Below, piece after piece: positions 26,255 through 34,563 of a stretch of DNA of 64,000 bases. The notes under the pieces were generated by a model. That model worked only from the letters and a program-made list of their open reading frames with translations. It made no database searches and was not told where the DNA came from. The number at the start of each line of letters is the position of its first letter. Position 1 is the first letter of the stretch. The DNA lies in the NCBI RefSeq assembly GCF_003096595.1, contig NZ_QEKO01000004.1, forward strand, positions 372,001-436,000, in the 5' to 3' direction. The position numbers and the translations under genes were made by a program. The stretch comes from Pusillimonas noertemannii. Its GTDB lineage: Bacteria > Pseudomonadota > Gammaproteobacteria > Burkholderiales > Burkholderiaceae_B.

Positions 26255-27847
26255 CTAATAGCCTTCTTCGAGTTGTGCGGTGACAACCATGATGGTGGTC
26301 AGATGCTGGCTCGAAGCACGGTCGCTGCCGCCAAGAAGCATGGGAAAGCCCGGATTGAGCCGGCGCGCCTCGGACTCTTCCTGGCGCCGCTCAAAGCCCG
26401 AGATCACCAGCGGCTGGCCGGGCCATAACGCCACTTGCTGCACCGTGCCGTTGCCATCGATGGCGATTTGCTGCAATTGCAGCGGATGGGCCTTGTCTCC
26501 GAACGTGACCGACTTGAGCGGCTGGGCCACGGTATTGTCATAGGCCACCGAAAGCAGTATCTGGCCGTCTTCCTGGGCATCGGGCACGAGGGTCAGCAAA
26601 GAGCCCACCGTTTCTTCGCGCTGGCTGACCGATACCGTGGGCAGCGCGGCGCCAGCTCCGTCGGGCAGCGCCGTCGTCTGGACCTGATCGATATACGAGA
26701 AGGTGGTGCGCACCGCATGCGAAACCGGCCTGCGATTCAATGTGAGCACCGGCAGGCTGCTGCGCCTGACGATTTTCCCGGCCTGTCCAAGCGCCTGGAC
26801 AATGACCTCGGAACCGCTGAAAGGCCCCTGCTTCAGGCCCAGGCCCAGACCTCCGGCCTGTTCCAGACCGGTCCCCGGCATGAATGCCGCCGCGGCAACC
26901 CGGGCACTGGAAAATATCAGGTTCCAGTCCAGTCCCGCCTCGGCGGACTCATGGGTGGCCAGTGTGATTTCATCTACGATGAGCCGCACGCGCCGTGTAA
27001 GAGAACGGTTTTCGTGGTCAAGATATTGCGCGATGCGCTGCAGGACGTCGGGTGTATCGGTGACCACGACTGTCGAGCTGGCGCCGGGCTCGGCCACCAC
27101 TACGCCCGCCTGCGAAAGAAACGGCTCGATGCGCTGGCGCACGACTTCCATGAGGGACGCCTTGCCGCCCGTCAGGCGCGTCTTGGACGCGCTTGAAAAG
27201 CCATGGCCCGTGGCCTCGGTTCCCGACCCCAGCGCCGCCTCGGCATCGGCATTCAGGGTAAGCGCCCGGACATTGAACATGCGGGTTTCGGTTCGATAGA
27301 ACTCGATGCGGCGGTCGGCATAGCGCCACTGCACGCCCAGGGCCGCCCCGATGCGGTCAAGCAGGCTGCTCAAGGGGCCGGGTTCCCCGGCCAGGTGCAT
27401 GGTTGCCGCCGCGCCGACCCCCGGCGCGGCGTTGCCGGCGGTGCCCGCCAGGCGCGGGGTAAAGCGTTCTTGCGGCAGCAGCGCGTCGGGCCGGACATGA
27501 ACAGGAATGCCGGTGGCCAGCGTGATGCGCTGGGCGATCGCCGGCAAGTCGAGCGCCGCGCCGGGAAACACCAGCGTAGTGCGCACATCGGCCCTGAGCG
27601 CGGGCGGCAGTGTCACCTCGCGAGCCAATGGCTGCGCGCGCCCGGCCAGCCAGGGCCGGTCAACGTGCTGCGCCGCGCGCCGCAGCTCGGCATTGCCTAC
27701 CATATCGGCGAAGACGCTGCGCTGGCCGCTTACCTGGGCGTGGGTGGCCTCGGCCGACAAGGCGATCTCGCGCAGCTTTTGCTCGAGGGCGCAGCCATGC
27801 AGCAGGGCCGTTGCGCAAATCGCGCACAGAAGACGCAGACCGCGCAT
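26255..27847 (-). CDS. pilN: PilN-like lipoprotein secretin
   Basis: Outer-membrane secretin ring through which the pilus leaves the cell. 530 residues. A lipoprotein signal ends LLHGC (Cys19), as in R64 PilN. The N-terminal domains (DLPAIAQRITLATGIPVHVRPDALL) and an N1-type segment (TVVVTDTPDVLQRIAQYLDHENR) precede the C-terminal secretin domain, which has VRLIVDEITLATHESAEAGLDW, the SLPVLTLNRRPVSHAV block and the terminal QPLVISGFERRQEES and HLTTIMVVTAQLEEGY. It overlaps the upstream lipoprotein gene by one base. Confidence 0.9.
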   Translation of the reverse strand: MRGLRLLCAICATALLHGCALEQKLREIALSAEATHAQVSGQRSVFADMVGNAELRRAAQHVDRPWLAGRAQPLAREVTLPPALRADVRTTLVFPGAALDLPAIAQRITLATGIPVHVRPDALLPQERFTPRLAGTAGNAAPGVGAAATMHLAGEPGPLSSLLDRIGAALGVQWRYADRRIEFYRTETRMFNVRALTLNADAEAALGSGTEATGHGFSSASKTRLTGGKASLMEVVRQRIEPFLSQAGVVVAEPGASSTVVVTDTPDVLQRIAQYLDHENRSLTRRVRLIVDEITLATHESAEAGLDWNLIFSSARVAAAAFMPGTGLEQAGGLGLGLKQGPFSGSEVIVQALGQAGKIVRRSSLPVLTLNRRPVSHAVRTTFSYIDQVQTTALPDGAGAALPTVSVSQREETVGSLLTLVPDAQEDGQILLSVAYDNTVAQPLKSVTFGDKAHPLQLQQIAIDGNGTVQQVALWPGQPLVISGFERRQEESEARRLNPGFPMLLGGSDRASSQHLTTIMVVTAQLEEGY

Positions 27848-28746
27848 CAGGCTTGCTCCAGGGGAGCGCTGCGGTCGCAGTTTTGCGCATAGGGCACCAC
27901 GCGCAGAACCTTGTTGGCATAAAAGCAGGGCTGCAGCGGCCGGTCCGAGAGCTCGGTGGAAGCCAGCAGTTGCTGCACCGCCTGGTCGAACTCAAGCGAG
28001 AACACAGCGGAACCCACAATGGGGATGTCGACATCGACGGCCCAGTGCTCGGCCTCGAAGGTCCATCCGGACGACGCGGCCCAGCGCCGCAAGGCCAGGC
28101 GGATGTTGCCGTCTTGGGGTGAAACCTGGAATATGGGCGCACGGGATGCACGCTTGGGCAACGGCTCGGGCAGTGCCGCCTCGATCATGGAACCGGAAGG
28201 AAGCGCGTCTTGTTTGCCCGCCGGCATTTCAACCGGCGCCGCTATGGCCTGCGACGCAATGGCCAAAGACCCGGACGGGGCCAAAGCCGTGGGCGGCTCG
28301 TTCGACACCACGGGAGAGGCCGCCGCGGGTTCCATGCCCGCCTCGGCGCCCTGCATGGAACCCGCGGCGGCCATGCGTTCGGCACGGCTCTCGAGCGAGC
28401 CGGCCCGCAGCACCAGAAGCGGCCAGACGCCATCCAGCACAACATAAGGGCCGTGGCGTCGGTAGTGCAAAAGCCGGTCGCCCTGCCCTTCGCGGGCAAA
28501 GATCGCCGGCAGGGCCTGATCGGGCGAAAACTGCAGCCAGGTGCTGCGCCCGTCGTCAAACACCTGCAGCGGCCCCGCACGATGATCGCCCGACAGACGC
28601 CATGAAAAATAGTAGCCGCCGGGGACACGGGACTCTGGCTCGCCGCCCAAGGGGCCGAACAACGCCCAGTCAGGCAGGTTCGTGCAACCGGAAGCCGATA
28701 TTGCCCAGACGGCCGCTGCCGCGCACAACCAAGAACGCCTCGCCAT
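27847..28746 (-). CDS. TcpQ/PilL-like pilus lipoprotein
   Basis: First gene of the pilus operon. 299 residues from the ATG at 28746 (ribosome binding site GGTGGA); a signal peptide ends ISASGC, a plausible lipobox at Cys21. Residues 40-110 have a beta-rich stretch (LQVFDDGRSTWLQFSPDQAL and VVLDGVWPLLVLR) resembling VirB9/TrbG-like folds. A long Ala/Pro/Ser linker leads to a C-terminal domain (RLALRRWAASSGWTFEAEHW to LRVVPYAQNC) like the TcpQ C-terminal domain that stabilises secretins. Both modules occur in R64 PilL. Predicted to sit in the periplasm or outer membrane with PilN. Confidence 0.75.
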   Translation of the reverse strand: MARRSWLCAAAAVWAISASGCTNLPDWALFGPLGGEPESRVPGGYYFSWRLSGDHRAGPLQVFDDGRSTWLQFSPDQALPAIFAREGQGDRLLHYRRHGPYVVLDGVWPLLVLRAGSLESRAERMAAAGSMQGAEAGMEPAAASPVVSNEPPTALAPSGSLAIASQAIAAPVEMPAGKQDALPSGSMIEAALPEPLPKRASRAPIFQVSPQDGNIRLALRRWAASSGWTFEAEHWAVDVDIPIVGSAVFSLEFDQAVQQLLASTELSDRPLQPCFYANKVLRVVPYAQNCDRSAPLEQA

Positions 28747-28782
28747 TGTTCCACCCGTTTCGCCATGTGTGATGGAGCACAT

Positions 28783-29255
28783 GGTCTACGGGCTCAAGCA
28801 GGGGCGCTAGACCGAGTTATACGCATGGAACGATTCGTCCCTCTCACCACCGACATTTTATGGCCGGGACAAAACCCTTCTGAGCCATGAGGCTATACCG
28901 AACTCTTAAGAAAACACTTGACCCACATTCCGATTTCCGTCACAAATTGCTCACAGCAAGTAAAACTAAATATTCAATTTGTCACAGTACGCGCAGTGTC
29001 AGTCTGGTACTCTGGCTCCGGCGGAGCAGCCACCCATAACCATCCCCGGAGGGCACGCTGCGCAAGCCTGCAAAGGCATCGGCCGCCGACCGGCATGGCC
29101 CTGGCCATCCGGCCCAAGCGGTACACGGCAAAGCACAACACACAACAATTATGCTGCCCACTCGACCACGGCCCGCCACAAGCGTGTCCTGAAGCATCGC
29201 CCACCAGATCTTCGGGCAAAAGGGTCGACAACGGCACACTACTCAGGAGACCACC
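28783..29255. other. Divergent intergenic region upstream of the pilus operon
   Basis: These 473 bases separate the pilus operon from a small plus-strand gene. No convincing gene is seen. The centre (28900-29000) is AT-rich and contains the inverted octamers ACAAATTG (28942-28949) and CAATTTGT (28975-28982) separated by 25 bases, a possible regulatory site. A TATAAC hexamer on the minus strand near 28820 could be a -10 element for the pilus operon, but its -35 region is poor. Confidence 0.45.
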
Positions 29256-29537
29256 ATGAACGAAATCATCGAGCAGTACTGGGCCCGTGCACTGAAAATT
29301 ACACGCCAATACGAATCAGGTGAAGTCAATTTCGCCGACCTTACCGGCCTGGGCGACGAATTTGCCGCTTCGTTCATCGAGCAGTTGAACGAAATGCCCG
29401 AACCCCTGCGCGCGCGCTATTGCGCAGGGCTTGAAACCAAACTCAGCACGGCCATCGCTCAAAACGGCCCCGACAGCAACGCGGGCCAGGCGTTCAGCGA
29501 ACTTCGGGTTTCCATCACCCGCACTCCCATCTACTAG
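29256..29537 (+). CDS. Small hypothetical protein
   Basis: 93 residues, soluble, mostly helical and acidic (MNEIIEQYWARALKITRQYE at the N-terminus), with no membrane segment or signal peptide. A strong ribosome binding site AGGAGACCACC precedes the ATG. A hairpin with an 11-bp stem follows the stop, which supports a separate transcription unit. I do not recognise the family. It is divergent from the pilus operon, but nothing in the sequence ties it to pili. Confidence 0.7.
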   Translation: MNEIIEQYWARALKITRQYESGEVNFADLTGLGDEFAASFIEQLNEMPEPLRARYCAGLETKLSTAIAQNGPDSNAGQAFSELRVSITRTPIY

Positions 29538-29555
29538 GCTCTGCGCCCCTACCCC

Positions 29556-29584
29556 GCCTTGTGCCCCCGTTCCGGGCACAAGGC
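29556..29584 (+). terminator. Perfect 11-bp hairpin after the small gene
   Basis: GCCTTGTGCCC and GGGCACAAGGC pair perfectly around the 7-base loop CCGTTCC, starting 19 bases after the stop codon. No run of T follows, so termination may be weak. The stem could instead protect the 3' end of the message. Confidence 0.55.
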
Positions 29585-29660
29585 CCTCCAAAACCGCCCT
29601 TTGCCGGCGCGAACACGGGCGCGTGTTCTCAGGGCGACATGTGCCCGCTAGAATAGCGGC

Positions 29661-29858
29661 ATGAAAATAGGGTTCCTGGTACTTAGCATATTGGCCATGG
29701 CCGCCACTTGGTGGTGGGCAACACGTCGCCGCCTGACGCCCCGAAGCCTGAGTTGGCGGGAAAAACAGCGCATCGTGCTGCAAAGCCTGCTGGCGGGCGT
29801 GGCCGTTTATTTTGTACTGCTGCTGGGAGCGGGCATCTATTTGGCGCTTGCTAGCTAA
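29661..29858 (+). CDS. Small two-span membrane protein of unknown function
   Basis: 65 residues. The first hydrophobic span is at residues 3-19 (IGFLVLSILAMAATWWW), then a short basic loop (ATRRRLTPRSLSWREKQR), and the second span (LLAGVAVYFVLLLGAGIYL) runs nearly to the C-terminus. No ribosome binding site is evident. Instead a TAGAAT hexamer lies 7 bases before the ATG inside a palindrome (CCGCTA-GAA-TAGCGG, 29645-29659), so the message might be leaderless. The family is not recognised. Confidence 0.6.
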   Translation: MKIGFLVLSILAMAATWWWATRRRLTPRSLSWREKQRIVLQSLLAGVAVYFVLLLGAGIYLALAS

Positions 29859-29943
29859 AGGCGCCACAGGCAGACGCACTTTTTTCGCCACGCAAAATTA
29901 CCCGCCTTGTTGCCCCACTTCAATCTCTTGCGCAGATAGAATA

Positions 29944-29965
29944 GAATGTAATGAACTTTACATTC
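29944..29965. promoter_or_regulatory. Perfect 22-base operator-like palindrome
   Basis: GAATGTAA-TGAACT-TTACATTC: two perfect 8-base arms around a 6-base centre, about 90 bases before a small secreted-protein gene. The size and symmetry are those of a dimeric repressor site (Fur/Zur or TetR-like), but the binding protein cannot be named. Confidence 0.5.
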
Positions 29966-30057
29966 GGTGCCTTGTCATACGCCATTTTGTAACATTTGTA
30001 CTGCGCCGGGTCCTCATCGGGATCACCGTGCGGCTGTACAGACCACCACAGAATACT

Positions 30058-30555
30058 ATGCGCCGCCATCACCCCACACGTCCGGTCTTTCTGCTGCTCT
30101 GCCTGCTTGGGGCCACCTTGGGCGGGGCCTCTGCGGCGTCCACCAACTGGCCGGCGGCGCCCTCCCGCCTGGTCTTCGACACCCCCTATGGCACCCTTCA
30201 GGTCCAAAACAACGAATATGTCTACGAATCCCGGCTGCACTTCAACAACACCGACGTCGCGCCGGTAGTCGAGGGCCTGCTCAATATTCCCTATGCATTC
30301 AGCCTTCCGGCGGCGCAGGTCGCGCTTGTGTCCATCAGCACCGGCGACCCCGAATGCCCGGTCTCGTACCGGTGGGTGGTGCTCGAGGAAAAAGGCTACA
30401 CCCTGTCCAACTCGTTCGGTTCATGCTCCGATCAGATCAAGGTCAGCGTCAAGGGGCACACTTTCCTGGTACAAACGCCTAATAGCCAGATGCCCGGTAA
30501 AATAGACGTATATGCCTACGACGGCAAGACGGTGCGCAAGCGCACCCAGCCCTGA
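30058..30555 (+). CDS. Small exported protein of unknown function
   Basis: 165 residues with a clear Sec signal peptide (RPVFLLLCLLGATLGGASA, cleavage expected around residue 26). The mature part is beta-rich and includes two cysteines (DPECPVSYRW and FGSCSDQIKV) that could form a disulfide in the periplasm. The ATG at 30058 was chosen because it begins the signal peptide. A perfect palindrome lies upstream at 29944-29965. No family recognised. The next gene starts 21 bases after the stop, so the two may be co-transcribed. Confidence 0.65.
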   Translation: MRRHHPTRPVFLLLCLLGATLGGASAASTNWPAAPSRLVFDTPYGTLQVQNNEYVYESRLHFNNTDVAPVVEGLLNIPYAFSLPAAQVALVSISTGDPECPVSYRWVVLEEKGYTLSNSFGSCSDQIKVSVKGHTFLVQTPNSQMPGKIDVYAYDGKTVRKRTQP

Positions 30556-30576
30556 TCACTCTTTGCCCATACCGCC

Positions 30577-30942
30577 TTGACAACCTCTCCCGCCGACTCC
30601 TGGGGCTTCCTGCACCCCGAATGCCACGGCCAGAACGCCCTGCTTTTCTTCAGCTGGGACCTGGCCAAAACGATAGAACAGCAGTTCAAGCTGCACGCCG
30701 ACTCGCCGGTTTCAACCCAATTGCTTGAAGCGCAAAAAGCCGTCGACCGCCTTCTTAAGCAATATGTGCAGATTCAGGCCAACCCCAAGGCCTTTGAAGG
30801 CCAAAGCATCACCCTGAAACTGGAACAAGACGATTCCGACGCCCAGGGCGTGCCGGTTCTGGCCCTCCAGACGTCTCCCGAGCTCGAGGCGCTTATTCTC
30901 GAAATGCAGTCGCAGCTTCAGTCGTCGCAATCGATCAACTGA
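30577..30942 (+). CDS. Hypothetical protein with TTG start
   Basis: 121 residues, soluble, with Gln-rich helices (LLEAQKAVDRLLKQYVQIQ and LEALILEMQSQLQSSQ). The only plausible start is TTG at 30577, and the first internal methionine is near the end, so either this rare start is used or the frame is not translated. No clear ribosome binding site is seen. Codon composition resembles the neighbouring genes. Function unknown. Confidence 0.5.
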   Translation: MTTSPADSWGFLHPECHGQNALLFFSWDLAKTIEQQFKLHADSPVSTQLLEAQKAVDRLLKQYVQIQANPKAFEGQSITLKLEQDDSDAQGVPVLALQTSPELEALILEMQSQLQSSQSIN

Positions 30943-30952
30943 AGCGCCTTCC

Positions 30953-31207
30953 CTAGCGCGAAGACTCGCGCAATTGCAGGACCTCTTGGTCCAAGGCCAC
31001 GGCATGCGTGCCGGTCAGGCCTTCCCGAATGGCGTCCTGAAGCAGCTCGAGCAGCTCTTCGCCGCGTCTTTCTATGAACATCGAGGGCACATAGATCGTG
31101 TCGCCGCGGCTCAGATACAAAAGGCATCCTTCGTCATCTTCGAAATATCCCTTGATCCGGCCTTCAATGCCCCTGTTCAACCGTTTTATGAATTCACCGT
31201 AAGCCAC
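30953..31207 (-). CDS. Small hypothetical protein with GTG start
   Basis: 84 residues, acidic, with a GTG start at 31207 (MAYGEFIKRLNRGIEGRIKG). The middle (FEDDEGCLLYLSRGDTIYVP) suggests a small beta-barrel and the rest is helical (RRGEELLELLQDAIREGL). Convergent with the preceding plus-strand gene, 10 bases away. No family recognised. Confidence 0.55.
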   Translation of the reverse strand: MAYGEFIKRLNRGIEGRIKGYFEDDEGCLLYLSRGDTIYVPSMFIERRGEELLELLQDAIREGLTGTHAVALDQEVLQLRESSR

Positions 31208-31425
31208 TTCGAGTTCCAGGACTAATTGAGCGTTGTCTCACACAAACGCGATGCCCGAAGCTTATCCATAGAGACTCCCCTTGTAAAGATACAAACGGCG
31301 TAGTCTTACTAGTACTTTTGTCATGGTATCGACGGGCCCATGCACGACGAGATATAGCCTGCACCAATGATGGGTTAAGCTAGATAGCGCCACCCACACA
31401 AGCGCCGCCTCACCAAGGAGCCCCT

Positions 31426-32898
31426 ATGCGTCCTTCTACCGCCGCCGATACGTTTGGTGCCGAAGCCGAAGCCCTGTTCCAGGAACTTGCCTCAGGGTCC
31501 ACCGAAGGAATCCTCGTGTTGGATAAACGGGGCCGCATCGCCTGGGTGAACGAAGCGGCGTTGCGCATGCATGATGCGCACCGAATGGACGAGCTTGGCG
31601 ACACGGCGGTGGGCTATCGCAAGCGCTACCAATTGCACTATCGCACCCGACGCAAGCTGCCCGCCGGGCAATATCCGATAGACCGCCTGATGCGCGCAGG
31701 AGGCTTCCACGATCTTTGTGTGCACGTAACGCGCAAGGACGACGACGAGTTTCATCGCGTATTCCAGTTTCGCGGACTGGCGCTGGACCAGGTCGCCGAC
31801 TCCTGCGGCGCCCTCGTGCTGCAGGACGCCACCCAACGGTTCGAGGCCCAAGAGCGCTTCGAACGGACATTCGACGTCAACCCTGCTCCTGCCATCATCT
31901 GCAGGGTGTCCGACCTGCGCTACATCAAGGTCAACAACGGCTTCGTGCAAATGACCGGCTACAGCCAGCGCAGCCTGCTGGGCAGTTCATCGTACGAAAT
32001 CGACGTGCTGCGCCAGGCCGAGCAGCGCGACAAGGCCATCGAGTGCCTCAAGCACGGGCAGACCATTCCCCAGATGGAGGCCGTGCTGCGACAGGCCGAC
32101 GGCAGCGACAAGTACGTCGTCGTCGCCGGCCAGCCCCTGGACGTCGACGGCGAACCATGCATGTTGTTCACATTCATCGATCTGACTGCGCGCAAGCAGG
32201 TCGAGCAAGACCTGCGCCAGTCCGAAGAGCGCTTCTCGACCGCTTTCAGGCTCGCGCCCGTGCCCATGGCGCTCAGCTCCATAGAAGAAGGCAAGCTGCT
32301 CGAGATCAATGAAGCCTTCCTGCAGGTTACCGGCCACGCCGACAAAGAAGATGCCAACCAGGCCTTGAGCAGGCAACAGCTCTGGGTCGATCCGCAGACC
32401 CATCAGAAGCTGGCCGGGCAACTCGAGCGCAACAGCAGCTTGCGCAACGTCGAGCTGCAGCTGCGGCTGCGATCCGGGCAGTTCCTCGACTGCCTGGCTT
32501 CGGCCGAGATTGTCACCATCGGCTCCTTGCGCTGCATACTCTGGGTGGTCCAAGACATCACCCAGCGCAAGCGCACAGAAGCCGAGCTCATGCAAGCCAT
32601 TGAAGCCGTCATGCAGGATGCGTCCTGGTTCAGCCGCTCCGTCGTCGAAAAACTGGCCCAGCTGCGCGGACGCCATGGCGCCGCCAGCAACCAGACCGAA
32701 CTGGCCGACCTGACCCTGCGCGAACAGGAAATCCTGCACCTCATGTGCCAAGGCAAGGAAGACCGCGAGATCAGCGAAGCGCTGGGCATCTCGCGCCACA
32801 CGGTGCGCAACCATGTGGCGGCCATCTACAGCAAGATAGGCGTGCACCGGCGCGGCGCCGCCATCATTTGGGCGCTTGAACGCGGCATAGGCGGATAA
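31426..32898 (+). CDS. Triple-PAS LuxR-family transcriptional regulator
   Basis: Predicted one-component signal sensor and DNA-binding regulator. 490 residues with three PAS-like domains at about residues 15-140 (GSTEGILVLDKRGRIAWVNE), 145-260 (NPAPAIICRVSDLRYIKVNN and the closing TFIDLTARKQVEQDLRQSEE) and 270-385 (LAPVPMALSSIEEGKLLEIN). A linker leads to a LuxR/NarL helix-turn-helix at about 425-485 (LADLTLREQEILHLMCQGKE and LGISRHTVRNHVAAIYSKIG). No histidine kinase, receiver or membrane segment is present. The ribosome binding site AAGGAG sits 7 bases before the ATG. It is followed by the phospholipase D gene after 36 bases; a functional link is possible but not shown. Confidence 0.85.
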   Translation: MRPSTAADTFGAEAEALFQELASGSTEGILVLDKRGRIAWVNEAALRMHDAHRMDELGDTAVGYRKRYQLHYRTRRKLPAGQYPIDRLMRAGGFHDLCVHVTRKDDDEFHRVFQFRGLALDQVADSCGALVLQDATQRFEAQERFERTFDVNPAPAIICRVSDLRYIKVNNGFVQMTGYSQRSLLGSSSYEIDVLRQAEQRDKAIECLKHGQTIPQMEAVLRQADGSDKYVVVAGQPLDVDGEPCMLFTFIDLTARKQVEQDLRQSEERFSTAFRLAPVPMALSSIEEGKLLEINEAFLQVTGHADKEDANQALSRQQLWVDPQTHQKLAGQLERNSSLRNVELQLRLRSGQFLDCLASAEIVTIGSLRCILWVVQDITQRKRTEAELMQAIEAVMQDASWFSRSVVEKLAQLRGRHGAASNQTELADLTLREQEILHLMCQGKEDREISEALGISRHTVRNHVAAIYSKIGVHRRGAAIIWALERGIGG

Positions 32899-32934
32899 AC
32901 ACTTCATTTACCCATAGTTTCGGAACATCGGCCC

Positions 32935-34431
32935 ATGGAAAACCTTCCGGACACCCCGACGCTCGAGCCCGTCCTGGTTCCAGGCCAGAACTGCTGGCGA
33001 ATCGAACGCTGCGCCCGGGCAACAGTCATCGTCGACGCCGCCGACTACTACCATTTCATAGGCCAGGCCATGGCCGCCGCGCAACAGCGGATCCTGATCA
33101 TCGGCTGGGATTTCGACACCCGCGTACAGCTCGAACCCACCGAACGCCATGGCGAAACCCTGGGGCAATTCTTTCTTTCGCTGGCAAAAAACAATCCCCG
33201 GCGCCGTATCGATATTCTCAAATGGAGTTTCGGCGCGAAAAAGCAATTCCTTCACCCTCGCGCCGCGTGGATGCTGTGGCGGTGGGCACGTACAAAAGCC
33301 ATCGAGTTCTACTTCGACAGCGCACATCCGCCCGGCTGCAGCCATCATCAGAAAATCGTCGTGCTAGACGACCATCTGGCCGTTTGCGGCGGAATCGATA
33401 TCGCCACGGGGCGCTGGGACACACCCGATCATGCCGACGACGCACCCTGCCGGCGCTTGCCCGATGGCAAGCCCTACCCCCCATGGCACGATGCCACCAT
33501 GATGCTGACCGGCCCCGTCGCATCCGTACTGGGCGAACTGGGCAGCGACCGCTGGTTCCACGCCACGCATAGAAAGCTCGATCCCATTCACGGCGCCGAA
33601 AACGATGTCTGGCCCCAAGACCTTGCCATCCAGTTCCAGAACGTGTCCATAGGCGTGGCGCGCACGCGGGCCTGCTACGAAGATCTGCCCGAGATACGTG
33701 AAATCGAAGCCCTGTACCTGGACATGATCGCAGCGGCCCGGCGCTTTGTTTATATCGAAAACCAGTATTTCACCTCGGCCAAGATCGCCGCGGCCATCGC
33801 CAGGCGCCTCGAGGAAGCGAACCCGCCCGAATTCGTGCTGGTCATGCCGCGTACCGCGGACGGATGGCTGGAACAAATGGCCATGGATGCGGCGCGCGTC
33901 CAGCTGGTGCGCCAGATTGCTGAAAGCGACAGCAAGAAACGGTTCCGCATCTACGTGCCCGTTACCCGGAACGGGGCCGACATCTACGTACATGCCAAAG
34001 TGTCCATCGTCGATGACCGCCTGCTGCGCATCGGCTCGTCGAACCTCAACAATCGGTCGTTGGGGCTTGATAGCGAATGCGACGTCATCATCGACTCGGC
34101 ACTCCAACCCAACCGGGAAACGCCCAAGGCGATCACCCATTTGCGTACCCGGCTTCTCGCCGAACACCTTGGCGTCGATGCAGACACGTTCGCCGCCGGG
34201 TTCGAACGCAGCGGCTCGCTGATCCACACCATCGAGTCGCTGCGCGGAAGCGGCAAGACCCTCGAATTGCTCGACCTGGTCGAGCCGGGGCCTCTTGACG
34301 AATACATTGCCCAGAACGAACTGCTCGACCCTGAAAGCGCGGACGGCTTCCTCGAACCCATGAGCCAGCGCGGCCTGAAGAAACGCTGGGCGCAGGGCCT
34401 GGCCAGATTGCGGCGGCGCCGAAAGACATGA
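32935..34431 (+). CDS. Phospholipase D family protein
   Basis: Phosphatidyltransferase or phospholipase of the PLD superfamily. 498 residues with two HKD-type motifs: HHQKIVVLDDH near residue 138 and HAKVSIVDDRLLRIGSSNLN near residue 353. The overall arrangement (an N-terminal FIGQAMAAAQQRILIIGWDFD block, then GGIDIATGRWDTP) resembles bacterial PLD-like proteins more than cardiolipin synthase ClsA, because no N-terminal membrane spans are seen. A basic C-terminus (LARLRRRRKT) could aid membrane contact. It probably acts on membrane phospholipids; the substrate is unknown. Confidence 0.85.
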   Translation: MENLPDTPTLEPVLVPGQNCWRIERCARATVIVDAADYYHFIGQAMAAAQQRILIIGWDFDTRVQLEPTERHGETLGQFFLSLAKNNPRRRIDILKWSFGAKKQFLHPRAAWMLWRWARTKAIEFYFDSAHPPGCSHHQKIVVLDDHLAVCGGIDIATGRWDTPDHADDAPCRRLPDGKPYPPWHDATMMLTGPVASVLGELGSDRWFHATHRKLDPIHGAENDVWPQDLAIQFQNVSIGVARTRACYEDLPEIREIEALYLDMIAAARRFVYIENQYFTSAKIAAAIARRLEEANPPEFVLVMPRTADGWLEQMAMDAARVQLVRQIAESDSKKRFRIYVPVTRNGADIYVHAKVSIVDDRLLRIGSSNLNNRSLGLDSECDVIIDSALQPNRETPKAITHLRTRLLAEHLGVDADTFAAGFERSGSLIHTIESLRGSGKTLELLDLVEPGPLDEYIAQNELLDPESADGFLEPMSQRGLKKRWAQGLARLRRRRKT

Positions 34432-34504
34432 CAAAAGGTGCGGGTGCCCCACCTCAGAAGGCGTGGCAAGTCTCTGGCAGCGACTGCCCCGCCCCTACAC
34501 AGAG

Positions 34505-34532
34505 GCCGGCTCCGCCCCCCATTTGAGCCGGC
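34505..34532 (+). terminator. Hairpin after the phospholipase D gene
   Basis: GCCGGCTC and GAGCCGGC form a perfect 8-bp stem with a 12-base loop. There is no T-tract. A TACAAT hexamer directly after it (34536-34541) could be the -10 element of the next small gene. Confidence 0.4.
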
Positions 34533-34563
34533 GGCTACAATGGAGGCTCATTCAAGGAGTCTT

